Of a stretch of DNA of 42,961 nucleotides, positions 31,707 to 41,249 are shown piece by piece (position 1 is the first letter of the stretch; each line of letters starts with the position of its first letter). The stretch lies in NCBI GenBank assembly GCA_001829315.1, contig MIAY01000018.1, positions 1 through 42,961 on the forward strand, in the 5' to 3' direction. The translations under genes were made by a program, and so were the position numbers. The stretch comes from Spirochaetes bacterium GWE1_32_154. GTDB taxonomy: Bacteria; Spirochaetota; GWE2-31-10. The notes beneath the pieces were generated by a model, which was given only the letters and a program-made list of their open reading frames with translations, was not told the DNA's origin and searched no databases.

Positions 31707-32441
31707 ATGAAAAAGCTTTTTACCGATACAATAATATCAGGAATCAATGAAATAATAAGTATAACAGGTGATGATTATAATCATCTAACTAAATCGCTTC
31801 GAGTAAAAATTGGTGAAAAATTTTTACTCGGTGATAAAAACGGGTTGGAATATAACTCATTCATTTCTGATATCAATAAAAGTGAATTGTTCTTAACCGT
31901 ATTGTCGATTTCCAGGAAAAAAAGAATAAAACAGTTTGAAACAATATTATATTTTCCTCTTTTAAAAAATGACAGAACTGAATTAATTCTTCAAAAATGC
32001 ACAGAGATCGGGATTGATTATTTTATACCAATTATGACTGAAAACACAATAATAAAAATGAATAATAATTTTGATAATAAAATTAATCGCTGGAATAGTA
32101 TAATAAAAGAAGCATCAATGCAATCCGGACGCGAAAAAGTACCGGAATTGAAAAACATAATGACAATACATGAAATACCTCACATTGACACCGATAACGC
32201 TTTAGGTATAATTGGAGATATTCATGGTGATTTATTTAGTTCAACTATATTAAAAAAAAATCATATAAAACAAATATATTCAATAATTGGACCAGAGGGT
32301 GATTTTACAAAAAAAGAAATTGAAACTCTTAAAGATAAATCCTTTACACCTATAAATTTATCTGATACTATCCTGAGAAGTGAAACAGCTTGCATTTACA
32401 TAAGCTCTATACTTTCTGTTAATAATATGGGGGAAATATGA
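31707..32441 (+). CDS. rsmE: 16S rRNA (uracil-1498-N3)-methyltransferase
   Basis: A 244-residue SPOUT methyltransferase that modifies U1498 of 16S rRNA. The N-terminal PUA-like domain (DDYNHLTKSLRVKIGEKFLL) is followed by the family line LLKNDRTELILQKCTEIGID, then EASMQSGREKVPEL. The SAM knot is IIGPEGDFTKKEIETLKD with LSDTILRSETACIYISSIL. Length and order are normal. Its TGA overlaps the ATG of the next gene by 4 bases (ATGA). Confidence 0.95.
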   Translation: MKKLFTDTIISGINEIISITGDDYNHLTKSLRVKIGEKFLLGDKNGLEYNSFISDINKSELFLTVLSISRKKRIKQFETILYFPLLKNDRTELILQKCTEIGIDYFIPIMTENTIIKMNNNFDNKINRWNSIIKEASMQSGREKVPELKNIMTIHEIPHIDTDNALGIIGDIHGDLFSSTILKKNHIKQIYSIIGPEGDFTKKEIETLKDKSFTPINLSDTILRSETACIYISSILSVNNMGEI

Positions 32442-33169
32442 TTAGACACAAATTACTTGGTCTAAATGTTGACATAATTGAAGAAGATGAAGCATATGAA
32501 AGGATTCTTCAACTTTCAGAACTTGACACCTGTGCACAAGTTGTTTTTTTAGACACCTATTTATTAATGAAAGCTAAATTTAATAAAGAATTATTTAATA
32601 TAATTAACACAAGCAGTTTAGTGATTCCTACATCAAAAGGTATTAAAAATGGTTTATCTTTAATCAGTAAAAAAAAATGCACTATTTTTGAACCACATAA
32701 ATTTACTATACGTCTTCTTTCTTCATTAGAGGAATATCATAAAATAATATATTTATTAGGTGGCGGAAAAAAAATGATCCAAAAAGCCGAAAAAAATATA
32801 AAAGACTCCTTTCCCGGCAATAAATTAATGGGTTCATACCATGTTCATTTTAAAAAAGATTTTGAAAAAAAACTTCTTACCAATATACAAAAAATTTCTC
32901 CTTCGCTTCTTATTGTAAGTATGACAAGACCAAAACAGGAAAAATGGATTGCAAAACACAAAAATTCATTTAAACGGGGTGTTTGTATCGGCGTAGAAGA
33001 TTTTGTTAACTATGTAGGTGAAAAAGACTTAGCACCTTATGATAAACTCTTTCATGCGATAAGGATCAATATTAAAAACTTTTTCCGGAGCCCAAAAAAA
33101 ACATTATATTATACTGTATATTTTTTTTATTTAATAATATACAAACTATTTAAACTTGAAAAATTTTAA
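32438..33169 (+). CDS. WecG/TagA/CpsF family glycosyltransferase (GT26)
   Basis: A 243-residue glycosyltransferase of the family that adds N-acetylmannosamine-type sugars to lipid carriers at the inner membrane. Seen are the N-terminal GLNVDI and the later signatures YLLGGGKKMIQKAEKNI and LLIVSMTRPKQEKWIAKHK (family PKQE-W). The segment that usually reads PDG with the catalytic Asp is VIPTSKGIKNG here, so the proposed base is missing. The C-terminus is basic and hydrophobic (FRSPKKTLYYTVYFFYLII), which fits the membrane-targeting tail. It is coupled to rsmE through ATGA. Its TAA shares bases with the stop of the convergent UPF0164-type gene. Confidence 0.82.
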   Translation: MIRHKLLGLNVDIIEEDEAYERILQLSELDTCAQVVFLDTYLLMKAKFNKELFNIINTSSLVIPTSKGIKNGLSLISKKKCTIFEPHKFTIRLLSSLEEYHKIIYLLGGGKKMIQKAEKNIKDSFPGNKLMGSYHVHFKKDFEKKLLTNIQKISPSLLIVSMTRPKQEKWIAKHKNSFKRGVCIGVEDFVNYVGEKDLAPYDKLFHAIRINIKNFFRSPKKTLYYTVYFFYLIIYKLFKLEKF

Positions 33170-34401
33170 TCAAATATCTGTTCAGATTCATCAATAACCT
33201 GTCTGATTCGTTTATACAACTCGGTATGCTTTAAAACCATATTGATAGTTCTTTTTGCCGGTGTATAATTGGGTGACATTGATAAAATCTCATTTAATAT
33301 TAACTCGGCTTCTGAGTACATCGATTCGTTTATTAAGACTAAAACATTTGTATAAAGGTCATCAATTTTCTTTTGTCTCTTCGCTCTTCCCATATCTCCG
33401 AACTTTATTGAACCGGATATTGAAAATTGAGCCAGGTCAACCAAATCCGGATTATACACAGCCGTTAACCTGAATTGATCAAATTCAAGATTGATACCAA
33501 TTGATGCAGAAGGACTTGATTTAATACTCACACCGCCTAAAAATGAAAAATAATCAGTAACGTGCACTTCAACACCGGCCCTGTAATTCCAGTTTTGATA
33601 GGTAAACTCAGAATAATTTATCATATAATGAAGGTCAGAGGTTATAAGTAACTTTTTAATTGGTCTATAGCCGAAACCAAGATTTATTGAAGTTGGGGGT
33701 GGTTCATTTTCTGTAAAAGGACCGATATTTTGAACAACCAGGCCAACAGAAAAATTCTTTTGTATGGTTTTGTGAAACTTTAAAAAATTAAATCGCGTTA
33801 GTAAACCAAAATCAAATGCAATATTTACACTACTTTGATTAGCAATAATAGTATCAGGCACGCCATAAATATATAATTTAATATTAGTCCCTAATGAAAG
33901 CCCGAACCGTTCGTATGTTCTAAGAAAATTATAACTTCCGTTAAAATTAATGATGGTATATGAGATTATACCGCTACCGCTTTCAAACCCCAGCATATCA
34001 TAATGAGTAAAAGGTAAATATGCCATTCGAACCGCCATTCCAAAACCTAATTCGTTAAATCTCATTGTATATGCTAAGGCATTATAATTTATGTCTCCAT
34101 ACAGTTTACTATGCGAAAAAAACAACTCCGTATTTTGTAACGTTGACGTTCCTGCAGGATTTGCTTCAATGGTTGAAACATCATCGGCAACACCGGTAAA
34201 TGCTCCGCTCAGGCCTAAATCCCGTCCACCATAAGATCTTTCAAGAAATGGAAAAAAAGTAACCCCATAATCACCATTCATATTTAAAAATAATTTTTCA
34301 AAATCCAAATAACCGCCGAGAAAATTATTTTCAAAATCTTCAGATGAAAGAAAAAATGAAAAAGTAAATAAAAAAATAAAACACATCAATCGTATCTTCA
34401 T
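33166..34401 (-). CDS. UPF0164 family outer-membrane protein (FadL/PorV-like)
   Basis: A 411-residue exported protein. Signal peptide MKIRLMCFIFLFTFSFFLSS. The conserved start of the mature part is FLERSYGGRDLGLSGAFTGV and ADDVSTIEANPAGTS, shared by the treponemal UPF0164 proteins and PorV/FadL-like barrels. Alternating barrel strands follow up to ISGSIKFGDM at about residue 340. The final 60 residues form two helices like a TPR (NVLVLINESMYSEAELILNE). I take the ATG at 34399-34401 as start; the longer frame begins at TTG-rich sequence without SD. TATACT lies 6 bases before this ATG. A spirochaete marker; probably transports hydrophobic compounds (from family). Confidence 0.85.
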   Translation of the reverse strand: MKIRLMCFIFLFTFSFFLSSEDFENNFLGGYLDFEKLFLNMNGDYGVTFFPFLERSYGGRDLGLSGAFTGVADDVSTIEANPAGTSTLQNTELFFSHSKLYGDINYNALAYTMRFNELGFGMAVRMAYLPFTHYDMLGFESGSGIISYTIINFNGSYNFLRTYERFGLSLGTNIKLYIYGVPDTIIANQSSVNIAFDFGLLTRFNFLKFHKTIQKNFSVGLVVQNIGPFTENEPPPTSINLGFGYRPIKKLLITSDLHYMINYSEFTYQNWNYRAGVEVHVTDYFSFLGGVSIKSSPSASIGINLEFDQFRLTAVYNPDLVDLAQFSISGSIKFGDMGRAKRQKKIDDLYTNVLVLINESMYSEAELILNEILSMSPNYTPAKRTINMVLKHTELYKRIRQVIDESEQIFD

Positions 34402-34441
34402 GATTATAGTATACATATAAATCCACAATATTTCATTAAAT

Positions 34442-35155
34442 TTGGAAAATTTTCAATATATAATAGTTAAAATAAATATTTTAGTAAATCAAATCTTTAA
34501 AATACCGAAAATTAAGTATGTAATTTTATTTATCCTGGGGTTTTATTTGAAACAAATTATACTTCTTATCATACTATTTATAACAATTTCAATATTTCAT
34601 GTTTCTGCAAAACCGTCAAAATTAATTTTCATTGAACAATTATATAATCTATATGAAAAAAACTTAATGTCAAATCAGACAAATAATAAAAAAAATATTT
34701 TCTGGCTGGAAAACTCACTAAACCTGCCAAATATTCATCCGAGTCAGGCAATTGTAGTGACAAAAACCTGGGAAGAGTATGTAAAATACAAAATACTTTT
34801 ACGATTTCATATATATTACCTCTTAACCAAAGAGTATATGGGCTGGGGATGGGAATTCGATAAACGGGATGTTGTCTTTTACAATATGACTTGGGCCGAA
34901 GATCTTAAAAAAAGTTTTGAACTTGCAAAATCAAGGTATTTGCTGGCACAGCATTATTGGGAAAAAACTAAACTGTATGCTTCAGAAGCCAATAAAATTG
35001 ATATTGTTATTGACTGGGTAAAAATTGAAGATTTAGCATATCAAATAGATAATGAAGAATTTGATTATGATTATGACACAGTGATTGAGATGAGACTTAA
35101 TTCAATAGAAGAAAAACTAAAAAAAATTGATGATTTTATGCAAATTAAAAGATAA
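34442..35155 (+). CDS. membrane-anchored protein of unknown function
   Basis: A 237-residue protein with two adjacent hydrophobic segments (about residues 24-38 and 40-57: YVILFILGFYL, IILLIILFITISIFHV). A soluble, helical C-terminal domain is rich in Trp, Tyr, Lys and Asp (WEEYVKYKILLRFHIYYLLT, YMGWGWEFDKRDVVFYNMTW) and ends with the coiled-coil-like NSIEEKLKKIDDFM. No family is recognised. The only start before the membrane segments is TTG at 34442, without a clear SD. It is divergent from the UPF0164-type gene (40 bp apart), and repeat copy D lies 3 bases after its stop. Confidence 0.7.
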   Translation: MENFQYIIVKINILVNQIFKIPKIKYVILFILGFYLKQIILLIILFITISIFHVSAKPSKLIFIEQLYNLYEKNLMSNQTNNKKNIFWLENSLNLPNIHPSQAIVVTKTWEEYVKYKILLRFHIYYLLTKEYMGWGWEFDKRDVVFYNMTWAEDLKKSFELAKSRYLLAQHYWEKTKLYASEANKIDIVIDWVKIEDLAYQIDNEEFDYDYDTVIEMRLNSIEEKLKKIDDFMQIKR

Positions 35156-35157
35156 TA

Positions 35158-35207
35158 GAGCCTCTTGCAAAAATACTCTTTTTTTCTCAAATTCTTGCAA
35201 GAGGCTC
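35158..35207. repeat. dispersed palindromic element, copy D
   Basis: A 50-bp element with perfect 13-bp arms GAGCCTCTTGCAA (35158-35170) and TTGCAAGAGGCTC (35195-35207) and a T-rich centre. It is the cleanest copy, directly after a stop codon, where its hairpin could also act as terminator. Confidence 0.85.
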
Positions 35208-35215
35208 AGTATAAA

Positions 35216-35338
35216 TCACATATTTTTCTTCATTGCTCGATCAGAAATTGCCTGTAATATATTTTCTGATATTGTTGAGTTGTAAGGAGGCCAGAACATT
35301 TTTTCATTAAAAAAATCTGGATTTGAATCAAGATCCAC
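35216..35338 (-). pseudogene. C-terminal fragment of an unidentified protein
   Basis: The minus strand reads VDLDSNPDFFNEKMFWPPYN then STISENILQAISDRAMKKNM and TGA. It is protein-like and helical at the end but belongs to no family I recognise. Its upstream end overlaps the end of the 7TM-DISM-like remnant in another frame, so it is either debris of a second gene or the displaced tail of the same one. Confidence 0.4.
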
Positions 35339-35872
35339 CGTCAGATATACTGAAATTTGAACAATGGACTATTATTTCAAATTCTTCATCGACTTCAAAA
35401 AAAACCAGGCTACCATTATAATGCTGAACAATGTGTGATTCTTCAGTTGTACCGGGTTTTCCTTTTTCAATGATTTTTCAATGATTTTTCTATTATTAAC
35501 ATATACAGTAAAAGCTGTAGCGACATGATATACTCTCAAACCATATAACTCATATTTTTCACCTGTTCTAATTGTAGTCCGATTTGTTGCAAAGCCTTTA
35601 GCCGGGAAAGATCCACCGGAATTTCAGGTGGACGGAACATTTATATATGTCACTGAAGAATTATTTTTTTCAAATTCACCATAATTGAGAAATTTATTCC
35701 AGTAAAACTCCCATTCTCCATTAAGTAAAACATGAGATTTCATTAAGTCAACTCCAGACAAATCGGCGATAGGTTCAGTAATATTACTTTCTTTATCAAA
35801 GTTGCACGAACTCATCAAAAAAATAAATATTATAAAAAATTGTGTAGCAAATAAACGCTGAAATAATATCAT
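35328..35872 (-). pseudogene. 5' remnant of a 7TM-DISM-type sensor lipoprotein gene
   Basis: It begins with a lipoprotein-like leader (FATQFFIIFIFLMSSC), then NGEWEFYWNKFLNYGEFEKN and VTYINVPST, the conserved opening of the 7TMR-DISMED2 extracellular sensor domain. A TGA stands where W is expected (VPST-W). Past it, the same frame continues GGSFPAKGFATNRTTIRTGE, YGLRVYHVATAF and VYVNNRKIIEK. It is then thrown out of frame by a perfect 11-bp tandem duplication (35463-35473, 35474-35484). The restored frame reads NGSLVFFEVDEEFEIIV and CSNFSISDGG. The seven-helix region and output domain are absent. The first 82 codons alone form an open frame. Confidence 0.65.
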
Positions 35873-35946
35873 ATTTAACCATCTTAAAAAATAAGAAATG
35901 CTTAAATGTACTAAACTATAACCCGAAAACCAGAAAAAAACAAAGG

Positions 35947-37392
35947 TTACTGTGAAATATATTTATTGGATTCATCTACAGGTAATTCAATATTAAAGCA
36001 GGTTTTAAGACTCGGAATGCTTTCTATAACTATCTTTCCATTATGTAAATCAATAATTCTTTTGCTTATAGATAAACCAATTCCATACCCTTGAGTTTTA
36101 CTTCTTGATGTATCTATTCTATAAAATTTTTCAAAAATATCATCTAATTTATCATTTAAAATACCAATTCCTGTATCTTCGACAGAGATTACAATGCGAT
36201 TATGATATGTATTAAGTAATATTAAAACGGCACCATGATCAGTATATTTTATGGCATTTTCAACAATATTATACAATGCAATATATAAAAGTTCATCATC
36301 TGCATTTATTAGAATTTCATTCATTTCATGTGACATTTTAAAACTGATTTTCTTATCATCAGCAATAATAATCAGATTATTATACACTTTTTCAAGGATT
36401 TCAATAAGATTAACTTTCTCAGGATGAAAAGGATAATTTCCCTCTTCCAATTTTGACAAATATAATAATTTTTTTACTAAAAAATCCATTGAATACAGTG
36501 ATTCTATTGATAAACCTAACTGATAACTTTCTTCATCATTCAGATTCGGGCTATTCACAAGCCTTTCTAACGATAACCTTAAACCTGTTAATGGAGTTTT
36601 AAACTCATGTGAAACATCTGATACAAATTGTTTTTCAAGATTTAATGCTCTTTCAATTCTATCAAATAATCCATTTATTGCAATGGTTAATGTTCCTATT
36701 TCATCAGATTTATTTTTTACTATAAGCCTTTTATCCAGTTCATGCGGAGAAATAGTATTAATGTTACGAGTAATTTTATTTATTGAACTTAACATAATAC
36801 TGATAAAGAATATACCGGTGAAAAATAAAATAATTATTGTTACAAGTAAACCTGATAAAAACCTGTTTCTAAAAGTAATCATATAATGCATTTCATAATT
36901 AATTGGTAGAATTGTCATAACATATAAAGTATCATTACCCAGTTTAAATTGATTTATTTTCGCCCTTAAAATTAAATATGTATCACCTGTCATATTGGTA
37001 AAAATAGTATTATTACTATCAACTACTATATTATAATATTCCATATTAAATTTTACTTGATCTTTTTCAAAACTGTAATCAATTTCATCACGCATCTTTT
37101 TTATTAAATTTTTATTTTTATCATAAATGATAAAATCGAAATATTTATAAAATTCTTTATCAGCACCTTTTAGATTCGGCATAGAAAACGTAAAAGACTT
37201 TAACTCTTCTATTGACTTTAAATCACTAATACCTGAAAATTTTAAAACACCTTCATTTGTCATTAACAATTGTTTATCAACAAATGATAAAATTACTTTT
37301 TTTAAATAAAAAGCATATCCTATTGCAAAAATAATATATACAATAGTGAAAGATACAGTAAAGTATAATGTTAATCTGGTTCTTATTTTCAT
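35947..37392 (-). CDS. sensor histidine kinase (OmpR-partner type)
   Basis: A 481-residue inner-membrane kinase. Transmembrane segments at about 8-30 and 177-201 enclose a periplasmic sensor of about 145 residues. HAMP follows (INKITRNINTISPHELDKRL, SDEIGTLTIAINGL), then HisKA with His262 in FVSDVSHEFKTPLTGLRLSL and HATPase_c (NIVENAIKYTD, VEDTGIGI, GYGIGLSISKRI). The ATG overlaps the response-regulator stop by 4 bases (ATGA), so it is translated coupled to it. It is the last gene of the TolC-RND-regulator operon and probably senses the pump's substrate or envelope stress (inferred). Confidence 0.93.
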   Translation of the reverse strand: MKIRTRLTLYFTVSFTIVYIIFAIGYAFYLKKVILSFVDKQLLMTNEGVLKFSGISDLKSIEELKSFTFSMPNLKGADKEFYKYFDFIIYDKNKNLIKKMRDEIDYSFEKDQVKFNMEYYNIVVDSNNTIFTNMTGDTYLILRAKINQFKLGNDTLYVMTILPINYEMHYMITFRNRFLSGLLVTIIILFFTGIFFISIMLSSINKITRNINTISPHELDKRLIVKNKSDEIGTLTIAINGLFDRIERALNLEKQFVSDVSHEFKTPLTGLRLSLERLVNSPNLNDEESYQLGLSIESLYSMDFLVKKLLYLSKLEEGNYPFHPEKVNLIEILEKVYNNLIIIADDKKISFKMSHEMNEILINADDELLYIALYNIVENAIKYTDHGAVLILLNTYHNRIVISVEDTGIGILNDKLDDIFEKFYRIDTSRSKTQGYGIGLSISKRIIDLHNGKIVIESIPSLKTCFNIELPVDESNKYISQ

Positions 37393-38075
37393 ACAATTTC
37401 CTTTTCAGATACAATAAAACCAAGCCCTCTTTTTGTATAAATATATTTTCTATCAGTTACATCACTTATTTTTTTTCTAAGATTCTTAATATGAACATCA
37501 ATAAAATTTGACATTGTAAACAAATCAAGGCTTTCACCCCAGATATGCTCACCAAGCGTAACTCTGCTTACTACTTTTCCAAGATTATATGCTAAGAACT
37601 CAATGATCTCATATTCCTTACTTGTTAAGTCTATTATTGTAGAGTCAATTTCCAAAACCTTCTTATTAATATCTATTTTCATCCCGCCAATTTCTATAAC
37701 AGATGTTACTATGTCATATTTTTGTCTGAATATTCTCCTGATACGAGCTAATAATTCCGCCGGTGCAAAGGGTTTTGTAATATAATCATCACTGCCAAGA
37801 TCAAGAGCTTTCACTTTATCTTCAACCTGTGCTTTTGCCGATAATATTAAAACCGGAACATCTTTTTTGTTAGCTCTTAAACCTTCAAGAATTTCAAAAC
37901 CATCCATCCCCGGCAACATTAAATCTAATATAATTAAATCATAATTATTATTAAGAGCTTTTTCGTAACCACGTTCGCCATCAGATTCTGAATCAACAAT
38001 ATAATTTTCCTGTCGTAAAATAGCATTCAGATTGTCAAGGATTCTAATAGTGTCTTCAATTACTAAAATCTGCAT
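37389..38075 (-). CDS. OmpR/PhoB family response regulator
   Basis: A 228-residue two-domain regulator. Receiver domain: acidic pocket IED (Asp8 region), phosphoacceptor Asp51 in LIILDLMLPGMDG and Lys101 in DDYITKPFAPAELLARIRR. The C-terminal winged helix has DLTSKEYEIIEFLAYNLGKV, then SRVTLGEHIWG and VDVHIKNLRKKI, ending YIYTKRGLGFIVS. SD AAGGGGG precedes the ATG. It starts 17 bases after the RND gene stop and overlaps the kinase gene. Confidence 0.95.
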   Translation of the reverse strand: MQILVIEDTIRILDNLNAILRQENYIVDSESDGERGYEKALNNNYDLIILDLMLPGMDGFEILEGLRANKKDVPVLILSAKAQVEDKVKALDLGSDDYITKPFAPAELLARIRRIFRQKYDIVTSVIEIGGMKIDINKKVLEIDSTIIDLTSKEYEIIEFLAYNLGKVVSRVTLGEHIWGESLDLFTMSNFIDVHIKNLRKKISDVTDRKYIYTKRGLGFIVSEKEIV

Positions 38076-38092
38076 TGTGCCCCCTTTTTCAA

Positions 38093-41000
38093 TTACGCAA
38101 TTTTTCTTTTTATAAATAGCCCCTTAATAAAATTCTCCAATTTTATTAAGTCCAATCGTATCATATATAAAGCAGGTATAAAAATCAAAGTCAAAAATGT
38201 TGCAAATAATAAACCATAAGCCATCGCAATAACAATTGGTATTAGCATATCACTTCTTCCGCCTATCCCGTAAGCAGTTGGTAACAGTCCTGCAACAGTT
38301 GTTAAAGTTGTTAGAATTACTGGTCTTAATCTTTGTTTAGCACCGGATGCAATAAATTCCTTTAACAGTTTTGAATCAGCGCCCGGGTTTTCCTCAACAA
38401 CTTTGTTAATAAAATCAACCATTACGATACTTGCATTAACAACAACACCAGATAATCCTATAATCCCAATTACACCCATAAAAGATAAACTCATCCCATG
38501 TGCAACAAATGCCAGTAATGCTCCAATAATGCCAAAAGGTATTGTCAACATTACAATAAATGGCTGACTTAAATTTTTAAAAAGCAAAATTAATACCAGA
38601 TAAATCATAAGTACAGCAATTGCAAAAGCTAGTAGTAAATCACCCATTGCAGATTTTGTTTCACTGGCTTCACCTTCAAATAGTAGGTCAATATCATTAT
38701 ATTCATTTTTTAATGTTTTTAAATAAGGTTTCAATTGTAACATAACTTTTGAGGATGTTAAATCAGAATCTGATTTAATTCCGGCAGTTACCGATACAAC
38801 ACGATCCCCATCATAATGATCTATAGTTGCCTTTGATTCAGAAGATTTAAAATGAGCAACATCTTTCAATCTTATTAATCTTCCCTGATTATTTGAAATT
38901 AATAGATTATATAAAAATGTCATGTCTTTTTGATAATCATCTTTTATTTTGACTCTAAAATCAAGCTTATTATCAGATGTCTGAATATAGGTTGCAACAG
39001 TTCCATCATAAGCCGTTCTTATTGTTGATGCAATAGATGCTACATTCAAATCTAATTGAGCAATCCTATCATAATTTAAAACCAGCACTAACTCATCTTT
39101 ACCATTAAACGCACTATCTTCAATATTAATAATACCGGATATTGAAGCTAACTCATTTTTTATTTTTACTTTAATCTCATCAATCTTATTATAATCATCA
39201 CCAATTATTTTAACTTCAACTTCAGAACCTGTCGGCGGACCTTTTGCAATTTTATTAATAACTATTTTTGTGAAATGAGGCATTTTTTCAATATTTATAT
39301 CATTGCGTAATTGTTCAACAATTTCTGTGGCATACCTTTTCCTTTCACTTAAAGGAACGAGATTAATTCCGATGATAGCCCAATTCTCATGATAACCACC
39401 TTGTGACATACCACCTGATGAATGATGCCCTATAGTTGTTTTTACTGAAATCAGTTCATTGTGATATACGATATTATTTATTGCCTTCTCAATTTCATTA
39501 GTAAAATTACCGGTTTTAGCAAGATTTATACCTTTTGGAACTTCTAAAACTATATTAATCTGATCTGCAGAATCATCTTCCATCATAACAAAATCTTTAA
39601 CAGTATCTTTTGATATGAAAATTGTAATTCCAAATAAGATTATAAAAAATAGTACAACAGGATATCTCAATGTTAATAATTTTTTTAATCCTTTTTCATA
39701 CAACATAGCTATCGGTTCAAACCAGTCTTTTTTCTTTTTTGTACTTACTTTCATATGTGCTAAATGATTTGGTAATAAAATTGAAGCTTCAAATAATGAT
39801 GCTATTAAAGCTACAATAATGACAATAGGAAAAACTCTGATAAATTTCCCCATAATACCTTTTATAAAAAACATTGGTATAAAAGCAACAACTGTAGTAA
39901 TTACTCCAAATGTTATCGGCGATAACACTTCTTTAATTCCATGAACTGATGCATCAAGCCCGCCTATTCCTTTTGATCTTTTTTCAAATATTGTTTCAGC
40001 AATAACAATTCCATTATCAACTAACATCCCCATAACAGTAACCATTGCACCAAGTGTTAACATATTTAATGTTTGATGTGTAATATTCATATAAGCGATT
40101 GTGATTAACAAAGTTATTGGAATCCCGAAAGCAGTCCAGAAAGCTGTGCCTATATCCTGTAAAAAAAGAAGTAATATAAGAAAAACTATTATAAATCCAA
40201 TAAAAGCATTATTTATAGTAATATCAAGCAATGATATTATTGATAATGAAGAATCAGATATTCGTGCAATTTCAATTCCAGCCGGAATATTTATTTTTTC
40301 TGCACTTAACATCTTTTTAATATTTTTAACGGTACTTACAACATCACTGGATGGTTTTTTCTTAATTGAAACTGAAACTCCTTTTCTACCATCAACTTTA
40401 ACATCAATACTGCTTTTTTTAAACCCTTCTTCTATATCGGCGATATCTTTAACCAATACTCTCTCACCATCAAAGTTTGATCTGATTATTACTTCGCCAA
40501 CTTCAATAGGTTTTTCAAACTGCCCGATAGTTACAATCGATTTATCTTCATTAACAGACTGCAATGTTCCACCGGTAACTCGTACATTTCTTTTTTGGAT
40601 GCTATTTACTATCTCATTCAATGAAATATAATATTTTGCCATCTTATCCGGTGATACATTTATTTTAATTTCTTTTTCACGATACCCCTCATCACTTACA
40701 TCAGAAACACCATCAACTTTTAGTAATTTTCTTTCTAGTGTATCAACAAAATTATATAATTCTTTTTCTGAAATACCGGCTCCATCCTGAATATAAACTC
40801 CCAATTCATACACAGGCATTTTATCTGGATTTGCATCTATAATATTAATATGATCTATGTCTTCAGCAAGATCAGGAATTGACTGAAGTTCTCTTGTGAT
40901 CTCGGCCTTTACATCCTTTACATCATTTCCGTCTTCATCAATTGTTATTATTATTCTACCTTGGTTTTCCATTGACATCGAAGTGTATTTTTTGATACCA

Positions 41001-41227
41001 GAAATTGTTTTTAATTTCCTCTCAATTGGAATAATAGCGTTTTTTTCAACATCAATCGGAGCTGCACCGGGGTAAACAAATGAAACAATCATTGAATCTA
41101 ATGTTGCCTGCGGAAATAAATCCTGTTTAATATTCATTATTCCAATAGCACCCAATATTATTATTATTATTATCATAATATTTACAAGTATCTTATTTTT
41201 AGCAAAATATTTTAATAAAGTTTCCAT
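38093..41227 (-). CDS. RND family efflux pump, inner-membrane subunit
   Basis: A 1044-residue proton-driven pump of the HAE/AcrB-like group. Layout: TM1 (LVNIMIIIIIILGAIGIM), first large periplasmic loop, TM2-6 with the proton-relay helix GMLVDNGIVIAETIF (one Asp kept; Asn in place of AcrB's second Asp), second periplasmic loop (VEVKIIGDDYNKI), TM8-12 (GIIGLSGVVVNASIVMVDFI, TTVAGLLPTAYGIGGRSDML). Length is typical. It follows the TolC-type gene by 22 bases. No membrane-fusion (HlyD/AcrA) gene lies in this operon, although such pumps normally need one. Confidence 0.95.
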   Translation of the reverse strand: METLLKYFAKNKILVNIMIIIIIILGAIGIMNIKQDLFPQATLDSMIVSFVYPGAAPIDVEKNAIIPIERKLKTISGIKKYTSMSMENQGRIIITIDEDGNDVKDVKAEITRELQSIPDLAEDIDHINIIDANPDKMPVYELGVYIQDGAGISEKELYNFVDTLERKLLKVDGVSDVSDEGYREKEIKINVSPDKMAKYYISLNEIVNSIQKRNVRVTGGTLQSVNEDKSIVTIGQFEKPIEVGEVIIRSNFDGERVLVKDIADIEEGFKKSSIDVKVDGRKGVSVSIKKKPSSDVVSTVKNIKKMLSAEKINIPAGIEIARISDSSLSIISLLDITINNAFIGFIIVFLILLLFLQDIGTAFWTAFGIPITLLITIAYMNITHQTLNMLTLGAMVTVMGMLVDNGIVIAETIFEKRSKGIGGLDASVHGIKEVLSPITFGVITTVVAFIPMFFIKGIMGKFIRVFPIVIIVALIASLFEASILLPNHLAHMKVSTKKKKDWFEPIAMLYEKGLKKLLTLRYPVVLFFIILFGITIFISKDTVKDFVMMEDDSADQINIVLEVPKGINLAKTGNFTNEIEKAINNIVYHNELISVKTTIGHHSSGGMSQGGYHENWAIIGINLVPLSERKRYATEIVEQLRNDINIEKMPHFTKIVINKIAKGPPTGSEVEVKIIGDDYNKIDEIKVKIKNELASISGIINIEDSAFNGKDELVLVLNYDRIAQLDLNVASIASTIRTAYDGTVATYIQTSDNKLDFRVKIKDDYQKDMTFLYNLLISNNQGRLIRLKDVAHFKSSESKATIDHYDGDRVVSVTAGIKSDSDLTSSKVMLQLKPYLKTLKNEYNDIDLLFEGEASETKSAMGDLLLAFAIAVLMIYLVLILLFKNLSQPFIVMLTIPFGIIGALLAFVAHGMSLSFMGVIGIIGLSGVVVNASIVMVDFINKVVEENPGADSKLLKEFIASGAKQRLRPVILTTLTTVAGLLPTAYGIGGRSDMLIPIVIAMAYGLLFATFLTLIFIPALYMIRLDLIKLENFIKGLFIKRKIA

Positions 41228-41249
41228 ATACCATTTCTCCTGTTTTTAT

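Noticed and set aside
40101-40631. 176-codon plus-strand frame inside the RND pump gene
   Set aside because: It is the antisense shadow of a well-supported 1044-residue pump gene and has no SD or family match.
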